Of a stretch of 62,016 nt of DNA, positions 48,401 to 54,976 are shown piece by piece (positions within the stretch are counted from its first letter, which is position 1; every line of letters starts with the position of its first letter). The translations under genes were made by a program, and so were the position numbers. The stretch lies in contig NZ_MDED01000027.1 of assembly GCF_002939885.1 (NCBI RefSeq), positions 1 to 62,016 on the forward strand, in the 5' to 3' direction. The DNA is from Xanthomonas cucurbitae. GTDB taxonomy: Bacteria; Pseudomonadota; Gammaproteobacteria; Xanthomonadales; Xanthomonadaceae. Below the pieces are notes generated by a model, which was not told the DNA's origin, made no database searches, and worked only from the letters and a program-made list of their open reading frames with translations.

Positions 48401-49149
48401 GGTGCGATCAGACTGTCGGTGTTGTTCACCGCCGCTCCGCCTAGCTGGCTTTGCAACCCTGTCTCGATGACGACGCCGAAACCGCCACTTTCGAAATTGA
48501 GCGTGGCGCGGTTGGCGCCGGCCAGTGTGATGTTGCCCGCCGTGGCGGTGATGGTGCCGTTGTTGACGACCTGGCCACCGATCAGGTTGACCGAGCCTGC
48601 CGCCGCAGTGATGGTGCCGTTGTTGGAGACGAACGAAGTGCCGCCGCCGGCATCGAGCGTGTTGCCGTTGTTCATGAAATCGGCCGCGCTCATACCCAGG
48701 CTGCTGGCCACCAGGCCGCCGACATTGACCTGCGCGCCAGGGCCGAACAGCACGCCATTGCTATTGACCAGGAACACCTGCCCGTTGGCGTTGAGTTTGC
48801 CAAAGATCTGGCTGGCCGAACTGCCGCCAATCAAATTGAGCACCACCGCAGCGCTGGAGGGCTGGTCGAACCGCAGCGTGGCATCCGCGCCGAGGTTGAA
48901 GGAGGACCAGGTCAATGCCATCCGGTCCGAGGTCTGGGTGATGACCTGGCTGGCGCCGGTAGGTACCGGGAGGGCGCCGGTGCCACCGACAATGCTGCCG
49001 TTGGTCGGCAGCTGAGTACTGGCAACCTGCGCGGCGGCAGGCGCACTGAGTGTGAGCGCGGCGGCCAGCGCCAGCGCCAGCGGGGAGCGCGGCGGCAGCG
49101 CACCAGGGGAACGGGCGGCAGCGGTCGCGGCGGTGTGGTTGGCGTGCAT
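36448..49149 (-). CDS. Giant filamentous-haemagglutinin-like exoprotein (TpsA of a two-partner secretion system)
   Basis: A predicted 4233-residue secreted adhesin-like protein. The N-terminus has a signal peptide (SPLALALAAALTLSAPAAAQ) and a TPS secretion domain recognised by its TpsB partner: LPTNGSIVGGTGALPVP, WSSFNLGADATLRFDQPS, and the NSNGVLFGPGAQVNVGG hallmark (usual form N-x-N-G-I). From about residue 400 to 4080 it consists almost wholly of degenerate repeats of about 87 residues, rich in Thr, Asn, Gly and Leu, that should form a long right-handed beta-helix. The last residues, PACDAGDPDAVCTPQ, contain the only two Cys I see, a pair like that which tethers HMW1-type adhesins. The ATG at 49149 lies 11 bases after the tpsB stop with GAGGGATC before it. 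Adhesin or contact-toxin function cannot be decided; no toxin domain is visible at the C-terminus. Confidence 0.88.
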   Translation of the reverse strand: MHANHTAATAAARSPGALPPRSPLALALAAALTLSAPAAAQVASTQLPTNGSIVGGTGALPVPTGASQVITQTSDRMALTWSSFNLGADATLRFDQPSSAAVVLNLIGGSSASQIFGKLNANGQVFLVNSNGVLFGPGAQVNVGGLVASSLGMSAADFMNNGNTLDAGGGTSFVSNNGTITAAAGSVNLIGGQVVNNGTITATAGNITLAGANRATLNFESGGFGVVIETGLQSQLGGAAVNNTDSLIAPGGTITLQASAARALFNQLVNNSGIISAVSLSDVGRDGNVSLVANGSTETSIGGSGSINVGSGSISYITEGSVQQTGTLTAGDLFASVSKNLLLTGENKIAKINGFIDGDLSLTNARDLGQGTALQVKGISTFALGSHALTLNTTSNDFVKAVNIKAGATSITDGNALTLGELTTGNLTAASTGALNLGSGTITGTLTATSNNGAITQANGLTVTGASSLNAGSGAITLTTGNNDFQQSVALTGGLTSIADGNALTLGTLNTGNLTATSNGALNLGSGTITGTLAATSNNGAITQANGLTVTGNSTLNAGSAGITLENADNEFQGAVGATGNGIALTDRNTLTVSSIAGNTSGNIALTAQAITLPTSAITAGTGGLTLTANAGPLATQGALSGGNVVLDARDGLTLAHDITANNTLTLRTANAAIEQTAGQLLVRETTSANAGTAAITLTGNNDFQQAVTLTGGLTSITDGNALTLGTLNTGNLTAISEGVLNLGGGTITGTLTAASNSWAITQSNGLTVTGTSSINARGQAITLTNGDNDFQQAVSLSGSIASITDRNALTLGGLMLNGLNATSNGVLTLGTGTVFGRLNATSNNGAITQASNLFVAGASTLDAGTGAITLTNRNNDFEQPVTLTGGAISITDRNRLTLGTLNTGNLTATSTGDLNLGSGTITGTLTATSNNGAITQANGLTVTDASSVNAGTGAITLTAVDNDFQNAVTLTGGVAQITDRDALALGALNTGNLTAISNGDLNLGGGTITGTLTATSNGGAINQTNGLTVTGASTLNAGAAGITLTGDNDFRSAVTLTGGVAQIADRNALTLGTLNTGNLTATSNGALNLGGGTITGTLTATSNNGAITQANGLTVTGTSSIDALGQAITLTNGNNDFQQAVSLSGGATSLTDRNALTLGTLNTGNLTAISNGVLNLGGGTITGTLTAASNNRAISQSNGLTVTGTSRIDALGQAITLTNGDNDFQQAVNLNGGAASITDRNALTLGTLITDGLTVISNGALNLGRGTIVGRLNATSNNGAITQTDGFFVTGTSTLNAGTAAITLTGNNHFEQAVTLTGGLTSIIDRSTLTLGTLNTGNLIATSTGALNLGSGTITGTLTATLTATSNNGAITQTNGLTVTGASRVNAGTGAITLTNGNNDFQQALALTGGLTSLTDRSTLTLGALNTGNLTAISNGALNLGSGTITGTLAATSNNGAITQSNGLTVTGTSTLNAGSAAITLENADNEFQGAVGATGNGIVLTDRNTLTVSSIAGNTSGNIALTAQAITLPTSAITAGTGGLTLTASAGPLVTQGALSGGNVVLDARDGLTLAHDITANNALTLRTANAAIEQTAGQLLVRNATSVNAGTAAITLTGNNDFQQAVTLSGGLTSITDRNALTFGTLNTDNFTVISNGALNLGSGTITGTLNATSNNGAITQSNGLTVTGTSSIDALGQAITLTNSDNDFQQAVSLSGGTTSITDRATLTLGTLNTGSLTASSSGALNLGGGTIVGTLTATSNNGAITQSNGLLVTGTSALNAGTASITLNANNAFLQAVSLSGGATSITDRNTLTLGALNTGNLTAISNGALNLGSGTIDGILTAISNNGAITQSNGLTVTGASSIDAGSGAITLTSGNNDFQNAVTLTGGVAQITDRDALALGMLNTGNLTALSNGALDLGSGTITGTLTAASNNGAITQSNGLTVTGIGSIDAGTGAITLTTGTNDFQQAVGLAGGLTSLTNGNALTLGTLNTGNLTATSNGALNLGSGTITGTLTATSNNGAITQSNGLTVTGTSTFNAGSAAITLEEANNDFQGAVSLTGNGLTMRDANSLTVAGLTNGGNGAIALLAGDTLTLPAQAIETGTGDLSLTSLGGALTTAGSLAGHNLTLRAGSGLNLRHVIQSRGTLGLTSDTGAINQTAGHLDVAAGTTATAAGAITLNGLDNDFQQAVTLTGGATSLTDRNTLTLGTLNTGNLIVTSNGALNLGSGTITGTLTSTSNNGAITQSNGLTVTGIASIDAGTGAITLTTGNNDFQRAVSLNGGLTSITNGNALTLGTLTTGNLTAISNGALNLGSGTITGTLTATSNDGAITQTDGLTVTGASSITAGSGAITLTRGNNDFQNAVTLTGGVAQITDRDALALGTLNTGNLTATSTGALNLGSGTITGTLTAASNNGAITQSNGLTVTGIGSIDAGTGAITLTTGNNHFQQAVSLAGGLTSLTNGNALTLGTLNTGNLTAISTGALNLGSGTINGSLIATSNGGAITQSNGLTVTGTSTLNAGSGAITLTSGNNDFQQAVTLTGGLTSLTDRNTLTLGTLTTGNLTALSNGALNLGSGTVTGVLTATSNNGAITQTNGLTVTDASSLNAGTGAITLTTGNNDFQQAVALTGGLTSITDGNALTLGTLNTGNLTATSNGALNLGSGIITGTLAATSNGGAITQANGLTVTGTSTLNAGSAGITLENADNEFQGAVGATGNGIALTDRNTLTVSSIAGNTSGNIVLNAQAITLPTSAITAGTGGLTLTANAGPLATQGALSGGNVVLDARDGLTLAHDITANNTLTLRTANAAIEQTAGQLLVRETTSANAGTAAISLTGNNDFQQAVTLSGGLTNINDRNALTLGTLNTGNLTATSNGALNLGSGTIDGILVATSNGGAVTQTGALLVTGTSTVDAGSGALVLNSDGNDFRGALTLAAGNAQIVDSNLLTLERFVTGALDVTSHGQLDLGQGSAGSLLAVSNGAAIGQAGALVIAGNSVIDAGAGAVTLNQAGNDFGGTVAVAAGAVQLRDAHALSLATSRMGSIAAVANGAIAQTGTLSVSGDASFDAGAGTIALTAPGNDFAGTVSLRGGAVGIADATALTLGRLDTSTLQATSQGDLNLGVGVVAGTLSARSNGGAIRQGGSLRVLGDAVLDAGAGAIFLNDPANDLAGKLTLNAAAARIGTATPLTLGMLNVGELHVSTVGALNLGQGTVGTLAASSVFGSVSQTGPLVVSGSSVIEANAGDVRLDNVGNDFVGALSVFSQGVTLVDRNALTLGNVGADRLTVTSTGALDLGMAGVRGDLRATSNGGAIGQTFSIGVGGASMIDAGTGTITLTHRFNDFQGGVRLVGGASQIVDRNALSLETFAVTSLRATSNERALDATVKDTLSLGSGRSDGALTAISNGGDIVQRGALSVGGATTFDSSTGSLGADAGTITLTGNNAFAGTVSLTGGATELTAGSALTLGTLDTGALTIASNGALNLGQGRVDGALTATSNGGRITQAGALRISGTSTLDAGNGAIALDNAGNDFAGAVNAIASGIALVDRNDLQMASLQSSGNASVSLDAGGALQLPASAIDVGTGALSLTARGAVLTTTHAVRGGDVQLSGANGIALGEGITAGGTLSLRSTNAAITQGAGTLQVAGNSVVDAGSGAIVLDAAGNDFQGGLALTGGATRVRDANALSLDALDTGALNVTSNGALNLGFGLVNGDLDATSNGGAVSQTGALTVTGASRINSAGATIALADTGNDFQSILSLSGGDTRVRDRNALTLGNLDVGALDAASGAGLNLGQGRIGGTLLARSGTAAGSDNGRVTAQAIARPAATGAGITQQGALTVLGNSLLDAGTGAIVLTDAGNDFQGSVQASGGSIALADRNALAAAVQSSGAVDLQAGGQLSSSGAITGNTVALTSGGAMLLGHDVATAGTLSLHSGGAITQRAGSLRVGQLNGSAAGAATLAGAGNSIGTLADVSAQGLDVFSATTLQVSGRVDGGTLLRLGSGAVLLLDGQLSGASTWLQATAGIDQRAGSTLGTNLLSGSAGGPVMLGDAATFIDNRVVRLGDFTAGNGFSLTNAGTLTLVRANGSVYSVDAGNSALFLSVRGDLLQEGRATLRDGTGSFSATGRIGTQQDPIYLIGSGSQTIGMVGAPPAYFDATTAAGGLLDLSGGSSFNVPASAFASRAQSSANRTIAFVDLSSSGTPYRAFGLVRPGLRLPDDQQPACDAGDPDAVCTPQ
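36950..47960 (-). repeat. Long array of ~261-bp coding repeats in the exoprotein gene
   Basis: Units of about 261 bases (87 codons) recur roughly forty times. Each encodes a segment of the form TLNTGNLTATSNGALNLGSG..TGTLTATSNNGAITQ..GLTVTG..AITLT..NNDFQQAVTLTGG. Copies in 41000-47900 are the most alike; those below 40000 are more diverged. A longer variant block encoding NTLTVSSIAGNTSGNIAL and TLRTANAAIEQTAGQLLVR occurs three times, near 40670-41090, 44340-44760 and 47080-47500, almost unchanged. Boundaries are approximate. Confidence 0.9.
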
Positions 49150-49160
49150 GCGCAGATCCC

Positions 49161-50849
49161 TCAGAAAGTGAAGCCGAAACGCGTGTAGATACGGGCGTCG
49201 TCGCGACCATCGGAGGCGTTGCGGCGTCCGGTCGGCAGGGCGGCGGTGAGGCGCCATTCGAAATTGGCGTACTGCGGCAGGCGGAAGGTGAAACCCACAC
49301 CGGCGGCGTCGAAGGTCGCCGGCGCGGCTATCCCGTTGGACGCGTACACGCGGGCGTGGTCGGCGAACACGTCCAGCTCCAGCAGCTCGCGCCACGGGCG
49401 GCCGTTGAACGGCGAGGCGACATCGGCAAAACCCGGCGCATCGACGTGGTATTCCAACCCGGTGTAATAACCACGGTCGCCCAACGCATCGGAGACCGGA
49501 TAGGACCGCATGCTGTCCGGGCCACCGACGGCGAATTGCTCCAGCGGCGCCAGGGTGTTGTCGCTGTATTGGCCGCTGACCTTGAAATACAGGCGCTGGG
49601 TGCGGGTGAGGTACTGCAGGCGGGTGTAGGACAGCCGCGCCAGTGTGAAATGGCTGTCGCGATCGGGGGTGACCAGGTCCGGGTCGGCCGAGTCGTCGCG
49701 CAAGGCCTGGCGCACGCTGAGCTGCAACAGGTCCACCCCGCGCCAGCGCAGGTCGGTGCGGCGCAGCGAGGCGCCGAGTTCGGCCACGTCGAAGGACTGG
49801 TCCGAGAGCCGGGTGCCGGCCGCTTCGAGCCGCGAGGTTTCGCGCAGGTAGCGCGCCGATGCCTGCAGCTGCAGCAGATCCTGGTTGATGAATTTCCAGT
49901 CGGCGCCGGCATACACCACGGCTGTCGGTCCCCTGAGGCCAAGCCGGGCGAACAGGCCGTTGCGCACTTCCAGCTCGCTGCGGCTGGCGCCGACCACCGC
50001 ACTCAGGCCGGACACCTGGCCGATCGGCAAGGCGTATGACAACGCGCCGATCTGGCTTTGCCGCGGCGACAGCGAATAGGCGTAATTGGCCGCGAACACA
50101 TCGCCCAGGCCGAGCGGGCTGTTCCAGGTGATGCCCACCTGGGCGCGATAACGGCCGGTGAGTTCGGTACCGTAGTTGTTGCCGCCCAGGCTGATCGTGT
50201 ACGGGCGCGCGGCTTCGCTGGCGACCAGCACCACGTCGGTCTCGCCAGCGTTCTGGCCAGGCTGCAGCACCGAGGACAACGACACGCCGGGCAGGTCGCG
50301 CGTGTACAGCAAGGCGGTGTCCACGTCCTGCTTGCGCAGCGGGCGGCCCTGCAGCTGGCGCAAGGGCGCCGACAACGCGGTGCCACGATAACGCGCCGCG
50401 CCCTGCACGGTGATCTGGCCGATCCGTCCTTCGAGCATGCGGATCTCGATGAGGCGGTCCGCGCCCGGGGTTTGCGCCGGCAGGTAGGCGGTGCTGACGA
50501 TGAAGCCGGCGCTGCGATAGGCCTGGGTCACGGTGTCGGCCACCGCCTGCAGCTGGTCGAAGCGCAACGCCACTTCCGGCTGGCCCTGCGCCAGCGCGGC
50601 GAAGGCGGCATCGGCCACGGCCTGGATGCGCGCCGGGTCGATACCGGCGTCGGGGTAGTTGCCGACCTCGCGCACGCGGAAGCCGCGTACCGGCAGGGTT
50701 GCTGCGGCATCGCCGCGATCCTTCATGGCCGGCAGTGCGGCACCGCTGCCGGCAACCGGTGCTACGGAATCCTGCTGTCCCTGCGCCCAGCTGGGAACGG
50801 GCAGCAGCAGGCACGCGGACACCGCCGCGGCCAGACACGTCATACGCAT
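49161..50849 (-). CDS. Two-partner secretion outer-membrane transporter (TpsB, FhaC/ShlB-like)
   Basis: A 562-residue outer-membrane beta-barrel with signal peptide (MRMTCLAAAVSACLLLPVPSWAQ), two POTRA-like periplasmic domains (about residues 50-215, including RLIEIRMLEGRIGQITVQG), and a C-terminal 16-strand barrel ending in Phe. The barrel motif GGPDSMRSYP corresponds to the conserved VRGY/F-motif loop region, and the final GRDDARIYTRFGFTF is typical of the last strand. It should export the giant exoprotein encoded 11 bases downstream. AGGGG lies ahead of the ATG. The start overlaps the small membrane-protein gene by 10 bases, placing it in the T6SS gene string. Confidence 0.92.
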   Translation of the reverse strand: MRMTCLAAAVSACLLLPVPSWAQGQQDSVAPVAGSGAALPAMKDRGDAAATLPVRGFRVREVGNYPDAGIDPARIQAVADAAFAALAQGQPEVALRFDQLQAVADTVTQAYRSAGFIVSTAYLPAQTPGADRLIEIRMLEGRIGQITVQGAARYRGTALSAPLRQLQGRPLRKQDVDTALLYTRDLPGVSLSSVLQPGQNAGETDVVLVASEAARPYTISLGGNNYGTELTGRYRAQVGITWNSPLGLGDVFAANYAYSLSPRQSQIGALSYALPIGQVSGLSAVVGASRSELEVRNGLFARLGLRGPTAVVYAGADWKFINQDLLQLQASARYLRETSRLEAAGTRLSDQSFDVAELGASLRRTDLRWRGVDLLQLSVRQALRDDSADPDLVTPDRDSHFTLARLSYTRLQYLTRTQRLYFKVSGQYSDNTLAPLEQFAVGGPDSMRSYPVSDALGDRGYYTGLEYHVDAPGFADVASPFNGRPWRELLELDVFADHARVYASNGIAAPATFDAAGVGFTFRLPQYANFEWRLTAALPTGRRNASDGRDDARIYTRFGFTF

Positions 50850-51283
50850 TCGTCACTTACCCCTGAAAACATCCGCTGTCGCGCATGCCCGACGGCGTCG
50901 GCTGCGCATGCGGCAGTCTCGAGACCCGGGTGATGTTCGGCAGGCGGGCACTCACTCCTGACTGAACGTCGGTCGAACCCCAACGCACCTTCACGGAATA
51001 TTAGCAATATTAATGCAACGACGGTCACTGTTACGACGATTGCCACGTTACGACGACGGCGCTGGCTGAACCGGTTCGCTTGCCGGGGTGGGCGGGCGTA
51101 GGGGTCGGCCGGCCGCAGCGGCGGGTTGCGCAAGGTAGCGCCCTGCGCCTGCCGCGCGGCCTCCAGCACGCTGCGGCGGCGTGCGCGGTACTGCGCGCGG
51201 TCGAGCTGGCCGTGCTGATGCGCCTGCGCCAGGGCCTGCAGTTGCGCGTTGGCCGCGTGCTGCGTGGTGCCGTCGTGGCTCAT
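50840..51283 (-). CDS. Small single-pass membrane protein, SHOCT-like N-terminus
   Basis: A 147-residue protein that I cannot name. The N-terminus (NAQLQALAQAHQHGQLDRAQYRA is one continuous helix-turn; key residues Leu, Gly, Leu, Tyr, Arg) resembles SHOCT oligomerisation motifs. A basic stretch (QRRRR) precedes one transmembrane helix, VAIVVTVTVVALILLIF, about residues 80-96. The last 50 residues are Cys-containing and would be periplasmic. It overlaps the kinase gene stop (ATGA) on one side and the tpsB start (10 bases) on the other, so it is the physical bridge between T6SS and TPS genes. Confidence 0.65.
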   Translation of the reverse strand: MSHDGTTQHAANAQLQALAQAHQHGQLDRAQYRARRRSVLEAARQAQGATLRNPPLRPADPYARPPRQANRFSQRRRRNVAIVVTVTVVALILLIFREGALGFDRRSVRSECPPAEHHPGLETAACAADAVGHARQRMFSGVSDECV

Positions 51284-54200
51284 GGCAATTCCCGCAGCAC
51301 GCGAAAGCCCACATCCGGCTGCGCCGAGCCGTTGTCGCTACGGCTGGCCTGCACGGTGCAGTCGGACCAGTAGCTGGCAAAGCTGCCGCCGCGCGCCTGC
51401 ACCCCGGCGCCAGTGGAGACCCATTCCCAGACATTGCCGGTGAGGTTGATGAGGCCCCAGGGGTTGGCGTCGCGCCCGCGTGCGGAGACCGGCGCGCGCA
51501 CGGTGTCGCTGGCGCTGGCGGTGGGCGGCACGCAGTTGCTGTCTTCGGCCTGCCGCCAGTTGGCCCCGGCCTGCGCGGCATGCAGCCATTCGGCATCGCT
51601 GGGCAGGCGGTAGCGCCAGCCGCCGCTGCCGATGGTCAGCCAGCGCAGGTAGGCGCGGGCCTGGCTCAGGCTGATGTTGCGCACCGGCGCGCGGGCCAGC
51701 TCGGGGGTGCTGGCGGCCTGCGCGGTACAGCGGCCGGTGGCCTGGCAGAACAGGTTGAAGTCGGCCACCGCCACCTCGCCGCGCGATAGCGCATACGGCT
51801 TGCCGCCATCGCGGCCGGGCACCACCACCAGCATCGGCCCGCGGGTGTCGCCCAGGGTGTCGAAACAGGCCGCGCCACGGCCTGGCAGGCCGGCGCCGCC
51901 GCAGGGGTCCGGCCCGGTGGGCACCGGCGGCAGGCTGGCCTCGTCGTCCAGGCCGGCCGGCGCCGCGGCCGCGCCGGGAGCGCGCGGGATGGGCGCGGCG
52001 ACGCCCGGTTGGGCGCCGGGTTTGCCACGCGCCGGCCTGGCCGGGGCAGCCGCCGCCGGGTCGCCGGCACTGCCGGTCGGCACGCTGTCCGGCACGGGTG
52101 CGTCGCTGGCGGGCGCGCCTTGCAAACGGGCGGACAGCGCACCCTCGGGCAGTTGCCCGGCGGCCTTCATCTGCGCTTCCAGCTGCGCCATGGCCGTGGC
52201 ATCGCTGCGATACAGCGCCTGCAGGCGCTGGCCCAGTGGCCGACGCTCGGCGGCCGGCAGGTCGCCGGCCGCCATCACGGCGGCCACCACCGCATAGCGT
52301 TCCTGCGCCTGGCGCAGCTCGGCGCGCTGGCCCAGCCGCTGCTGGGCCTGGGCCAGCAAGTCGGCGGCCTGGGCATAGCGGCCCTTGGCGAAGGCGTCGT
52401 CGGCGGTGTTGCGGTACACCTGCGCCAGCAACTGCGGGCCTTCGCTGCGCAGCAGCGGGTGGTCCGGCTGCAGGCTGCGGATGCGCGCCAGCGCATCGGC
52501 GGTCTTGCCCAGATCGTTGGCGGCCGCGGCACGCCGCAGCGATTCCACCCGCCCGGCCAGTTCGGCCTCGGCGCTTTCGCGGGCCAGTGCCTGTTGCAGT
52601 TGCTGCTGCAGGGTCTGCAGGCGCGTGCGCTGGGCCAGCAAGGCGCCCGACTGCGGGACCAGGTCCAGGCCGAACGCCACCAGCGCCTGCGCGCCGGCCA
52701 GTTGCGCCGGATCGGCCTGCGCGGCCACCACGCCGGCGATGGCCTCGGCCACGGCGCTGCGCTGCGTGCTGCGCTCGGCCGGCGGCAACGCGGCCAGCGC
52801 GGCGGCCACGCGATCGCGCCAGGCCGGGTCGGTTGCCGGCTGTGCCAGGGCGGCTGCCAGCGCCTGGCGTGCGCCTGCGGCATCGAGCGGCGCGGTGGCG
52901 CGTGGGCGGCGCGCCTGCTGTTCGGCCACCTGCACCTCGGCGCTGCGCAACTGCAGGCGCAGCGCGTCCGGGAAGGCGGCGCGGGCCTGGTCGATCTGGT
53001 TGCGCGCGGTGGCCAGTTGCCCGGCAGCCACCGCCTGCGCGATGGCCTCGTCCAGCCGCACTTCCAGCGCCGAATGGCGCAGCAGGCTGCTCTGCGGATC
53101 GATGCGGCGCACCTGGTCCAGCGTGGCCAGCGCGTTGTCGGGTTGGCTGCGGAACAGCAGCCCGGCGTCGAGCTGGCGATTGAGCGCGGTGTCGAGCGCG
53201 TTGAGCCGTTCGTTCTTCTCGCGTTCCATGGTCTGGCGGCGCGCATCCAGCGACGGCGAGTACAGCCGCAGCCGGTCGCGCAGCGCAAAGACCTGCAATG
53301 CGCCGCGATAGTCGTCGCGGCCGTTGCCCGGATTCCATAGCGCATCCAGGCGACGCAGCAGGAAATCCTCGATCAGGTCGCTGCGGTCGGTGAGCAGGCG
53401 GCGGCGGTCGTCCGGCTCCAGGCTGGACAGCGCCTGCATGGCCTGGGTTTCGTCGCGATAGCGCTGCGGGTCCTGCGCGCCGAAGCGTGCGATCACCTCG
53501 GCCAAATGTTGCTGATGCAGATAGCGGTGGATGCCCCAGCCGCCCGTGCCCACCACCGCCAGTGCGGCGGCGCCGTAGCCGAGCAACGGCAGCGCGCGTT
53601 CGCGCAGTGGCACCTGGCGCAGGCCATCGAGCAACTGCTCCACCCGCTTCAGGCGATGCGTGGCCGGGAACGCCACCGCCGCGCACAGCGTGGCGTACTG
53701 GCGCCGGGTCAGGCCAGGCACCGGCGGCGGGCGGCGGCCTTCGCGCAGGGCCACCTCGGCACTGAGCTTGTCGAAGGGGTGCTTGCCGGTGAGCAGCTCG
53801 AAACACACGCAGCCCAGCGCGTACAGATCATCGGCCGGTGTCGGCGCCTGGCCGCGGATCATCTCCAGGCTGGCATAGGCCGGGGTCAGCGCGCCGAGCG
53901 TGGCGGCGTCGAACACGGTCTGCTCGCCGGCCACGTCGGCGGCGTGTTTGCCGGCGCGTGCGATACCGAAGTCGAACACCTTGGCCACGTTCTCGCGGGT
54001 GACCATGACATTGCCGGGCTTGAAGTCCGAATGCACCACACCGGCCGCATGCGCGCGGATCAGCGCGCGGCCCATGCCATCGATCAGCGGCCAGGCCTGC
54101 TTGAGCGGCATGCCGCTGTAGGCCTGCTCGCGGATCAGGGTCTTCAGGTCGCAGCCGTCGATGTACTCCATGGTCATGAAGACCAGGGTGCGGTCCTTGT

Positions 54201-54972
54201 CGAAGTCGTACACGCGCACGATGTTGTCGTGTGCCAGCTTCTGCGAGCGGCGCGCTTCGCGTTGCAGCGCCACCAGCGCATCGGGATGGCGGCGGAATTC
54301 GTCGCTGAGCACCTTCACCGCCAGCCACGGGTCGCGGTCGCGCGCTTCCACCTTGCGTTCGTCGCGTGCCAGGTACACCACGCCCATGCCGCCACGCCCG
54401 AGTTCGCGTTCCAGCAGGAAGCGGCCCTTGAGCAGGCTGCCGACGCTGGCGTGATCGCCGCCGGCCGCGTCGGCCAGTTGCTGCCAGCTGGACAGGCTGG
54501 CGGTGCCGGCCGTGCCGGTGCCGGTGCCAGTCCCAGTGCCGGTCTGGGTACCCAGACCGGTCTGCGTGCCCAGCCCCAGGCTGGTGAGGCTGGGCGCATC
54601 GCCGGGTAGCGGCTGCGCCGGTTGCACGCGGGTGATGTCCTCGTCGAGCACGCGCACGGCATCGCGGCGCGGCATCACCACGGTGGCGTCGTCGTCGATC
54701 GGCGTGGCTGGCGGCGGTGTCGATGGCGGCGCGGCGGCGGTGGGAGCGGCGGCGGTGCGCAAGGCATCCAGCCGGCGCACCAGGGTGGTGACGGTGGCAT
54801 CGTCCAGCAGCTGCTGGCGCTGCAGCTGCCACAGCGTTTCCACGCCATCGCGGTATTCGGCGTCCGGCATCGCCGCGCGCCTGCCCAGCGCGGCCAGCAC
54901 GGCCTCCAGGTCCAGCGCGCCGCGGCGCATGGCGGTGACCAGTTCGGTCACGGTGGCGGTGTCTTGGTGCAT
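51280..54972 (-). CDS. T6SS-associated Ser/Thr kinase fused to a formylglycine-generating-enzyme-like domain
   Basis: A 1230-residue membrane protein. Residues 1-183 are a linker with Pro/Ala and a Gly-Thr run (145-154). The Hanks-type kinase begins near 184 with GRGGMG (192-197), the VKV Lys, the catalytic loop HSDFKPGN (the usual HRD is HSD here) and the DFG motif. A transmembrane helix follows near residue 500 (LLGYGAAALAVVGTGGWGI), then a long Ala/Gln-rich coiled region of about 450 residues. A C-terminal FGE-sulfatase/SUMF1 domain ends the protein (RLPSDAEWLHAA; NLTGNVWEW; RGGSFASYW; DVGFRVLR). The kinase part corresponds to PpkA, which switches on T6SS by phosphorylating a forkhead-domain protein; the FHA protein is not in the window. 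The phosphatase gene follows the expected ppkA-pppA pairing. Confidence 0.88.
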   Translation of the reverse strand: MHQDTATVTELVTAMRRGALDLEAVLAALGRRAAMPDAEYRDGVETLWQLQRQQLLDDATVTTLVRRLDALRTAAAPTAAAPPSTPPPATPIDDDATVVMPRRDAVRVLDEDITRVQPAQPLPGDAPSLTSLGLGTQTGLGTQTGTGTGTGTGTAGTASLSSWQQLADAAGGDHASVGSLLKGRFLLERELGRGGMGVVYLARDERKVEARDRDPWLAVKVLSDEFRRHPDALVALQREARRSQKLAHDNIVRVYDFDKDRTLVFMTMEYIDGCDLKTLIREQAYSGMPLKQAWPLIDGMGRALIRAHAAGVVHSDFKPGNVMVTRENVAKVFDFGIARAGKHAADVAGEQTVFDAATLGALTPAYASLEMIRGQAPTPADDLYALGCVCFELLTGKHPFDKLSAEVALREGRRPPPVPGLTRRQYATLCAAVAFPATHRLKRVEQLLDGLRQVPLRERALPLLGYGAAALAVVGTGGWGIHRYLHQQHLAEVIARFGAQDPQRYRDETQAMQALSSLEPDDRRRLLTDRSDLIEDFLLRRLDALWNPGNGRDDYRGALQVFALRDRLRLYSPSLDARRQTMEREKNERLNALDTALNRQLDAGLLFRSQPDNALATLDQVRRIDPQSSLLRHSALEVRLDEAIAQAVAAGQLATARNQIDQARAAFPDALRLQLRSAEVQVAEQQARRPRATAPLDAAGARQALAAALAQPATDPAWRDRVAAALAALPPAERSTQRSAVAEAIAGVVAAQADPAQLAGAQALVAFGLDLVPQSGALLAQRTRLQTLQQQLQQALARESAEAELAGRVESLRRAAAANDLGKTADALARIRSLQPDHPLLRSEGPQLLAQVYRNTADDAFAKGRYAQAADLLAQAQQRLGQRAELRQAQERYAVVAAVMAAGDLPAAERRPLGQRLQALYRSDATAMAQLEAQMKAAGQLPEGALSARLQGAPASDAPVPDSVPTGSAGDPAAAAPARPARGKPGAQPGVAAPIPRAPGAAAAPAGLDDEASLPPVPTGPDPCGGAGLPGRGAACFDTLGDTRGPMLVVVPGRDGGKPYALSRGEVAVADFNLFCQATGRCTAQAASTPELARAPVRNISLSQARAYLRWLTIGSGGWRYRLPSDAEWLHAAQAGANWRQAEDSNCVPPTASASDTVRAPVSARGRDANPWGLINLTGNVWEWVSTGAGVQARGGSFASYWSDCTVQASRSDNGSAQPDVGFRVLRELP

Positions 54973-54976
54973 GCGG

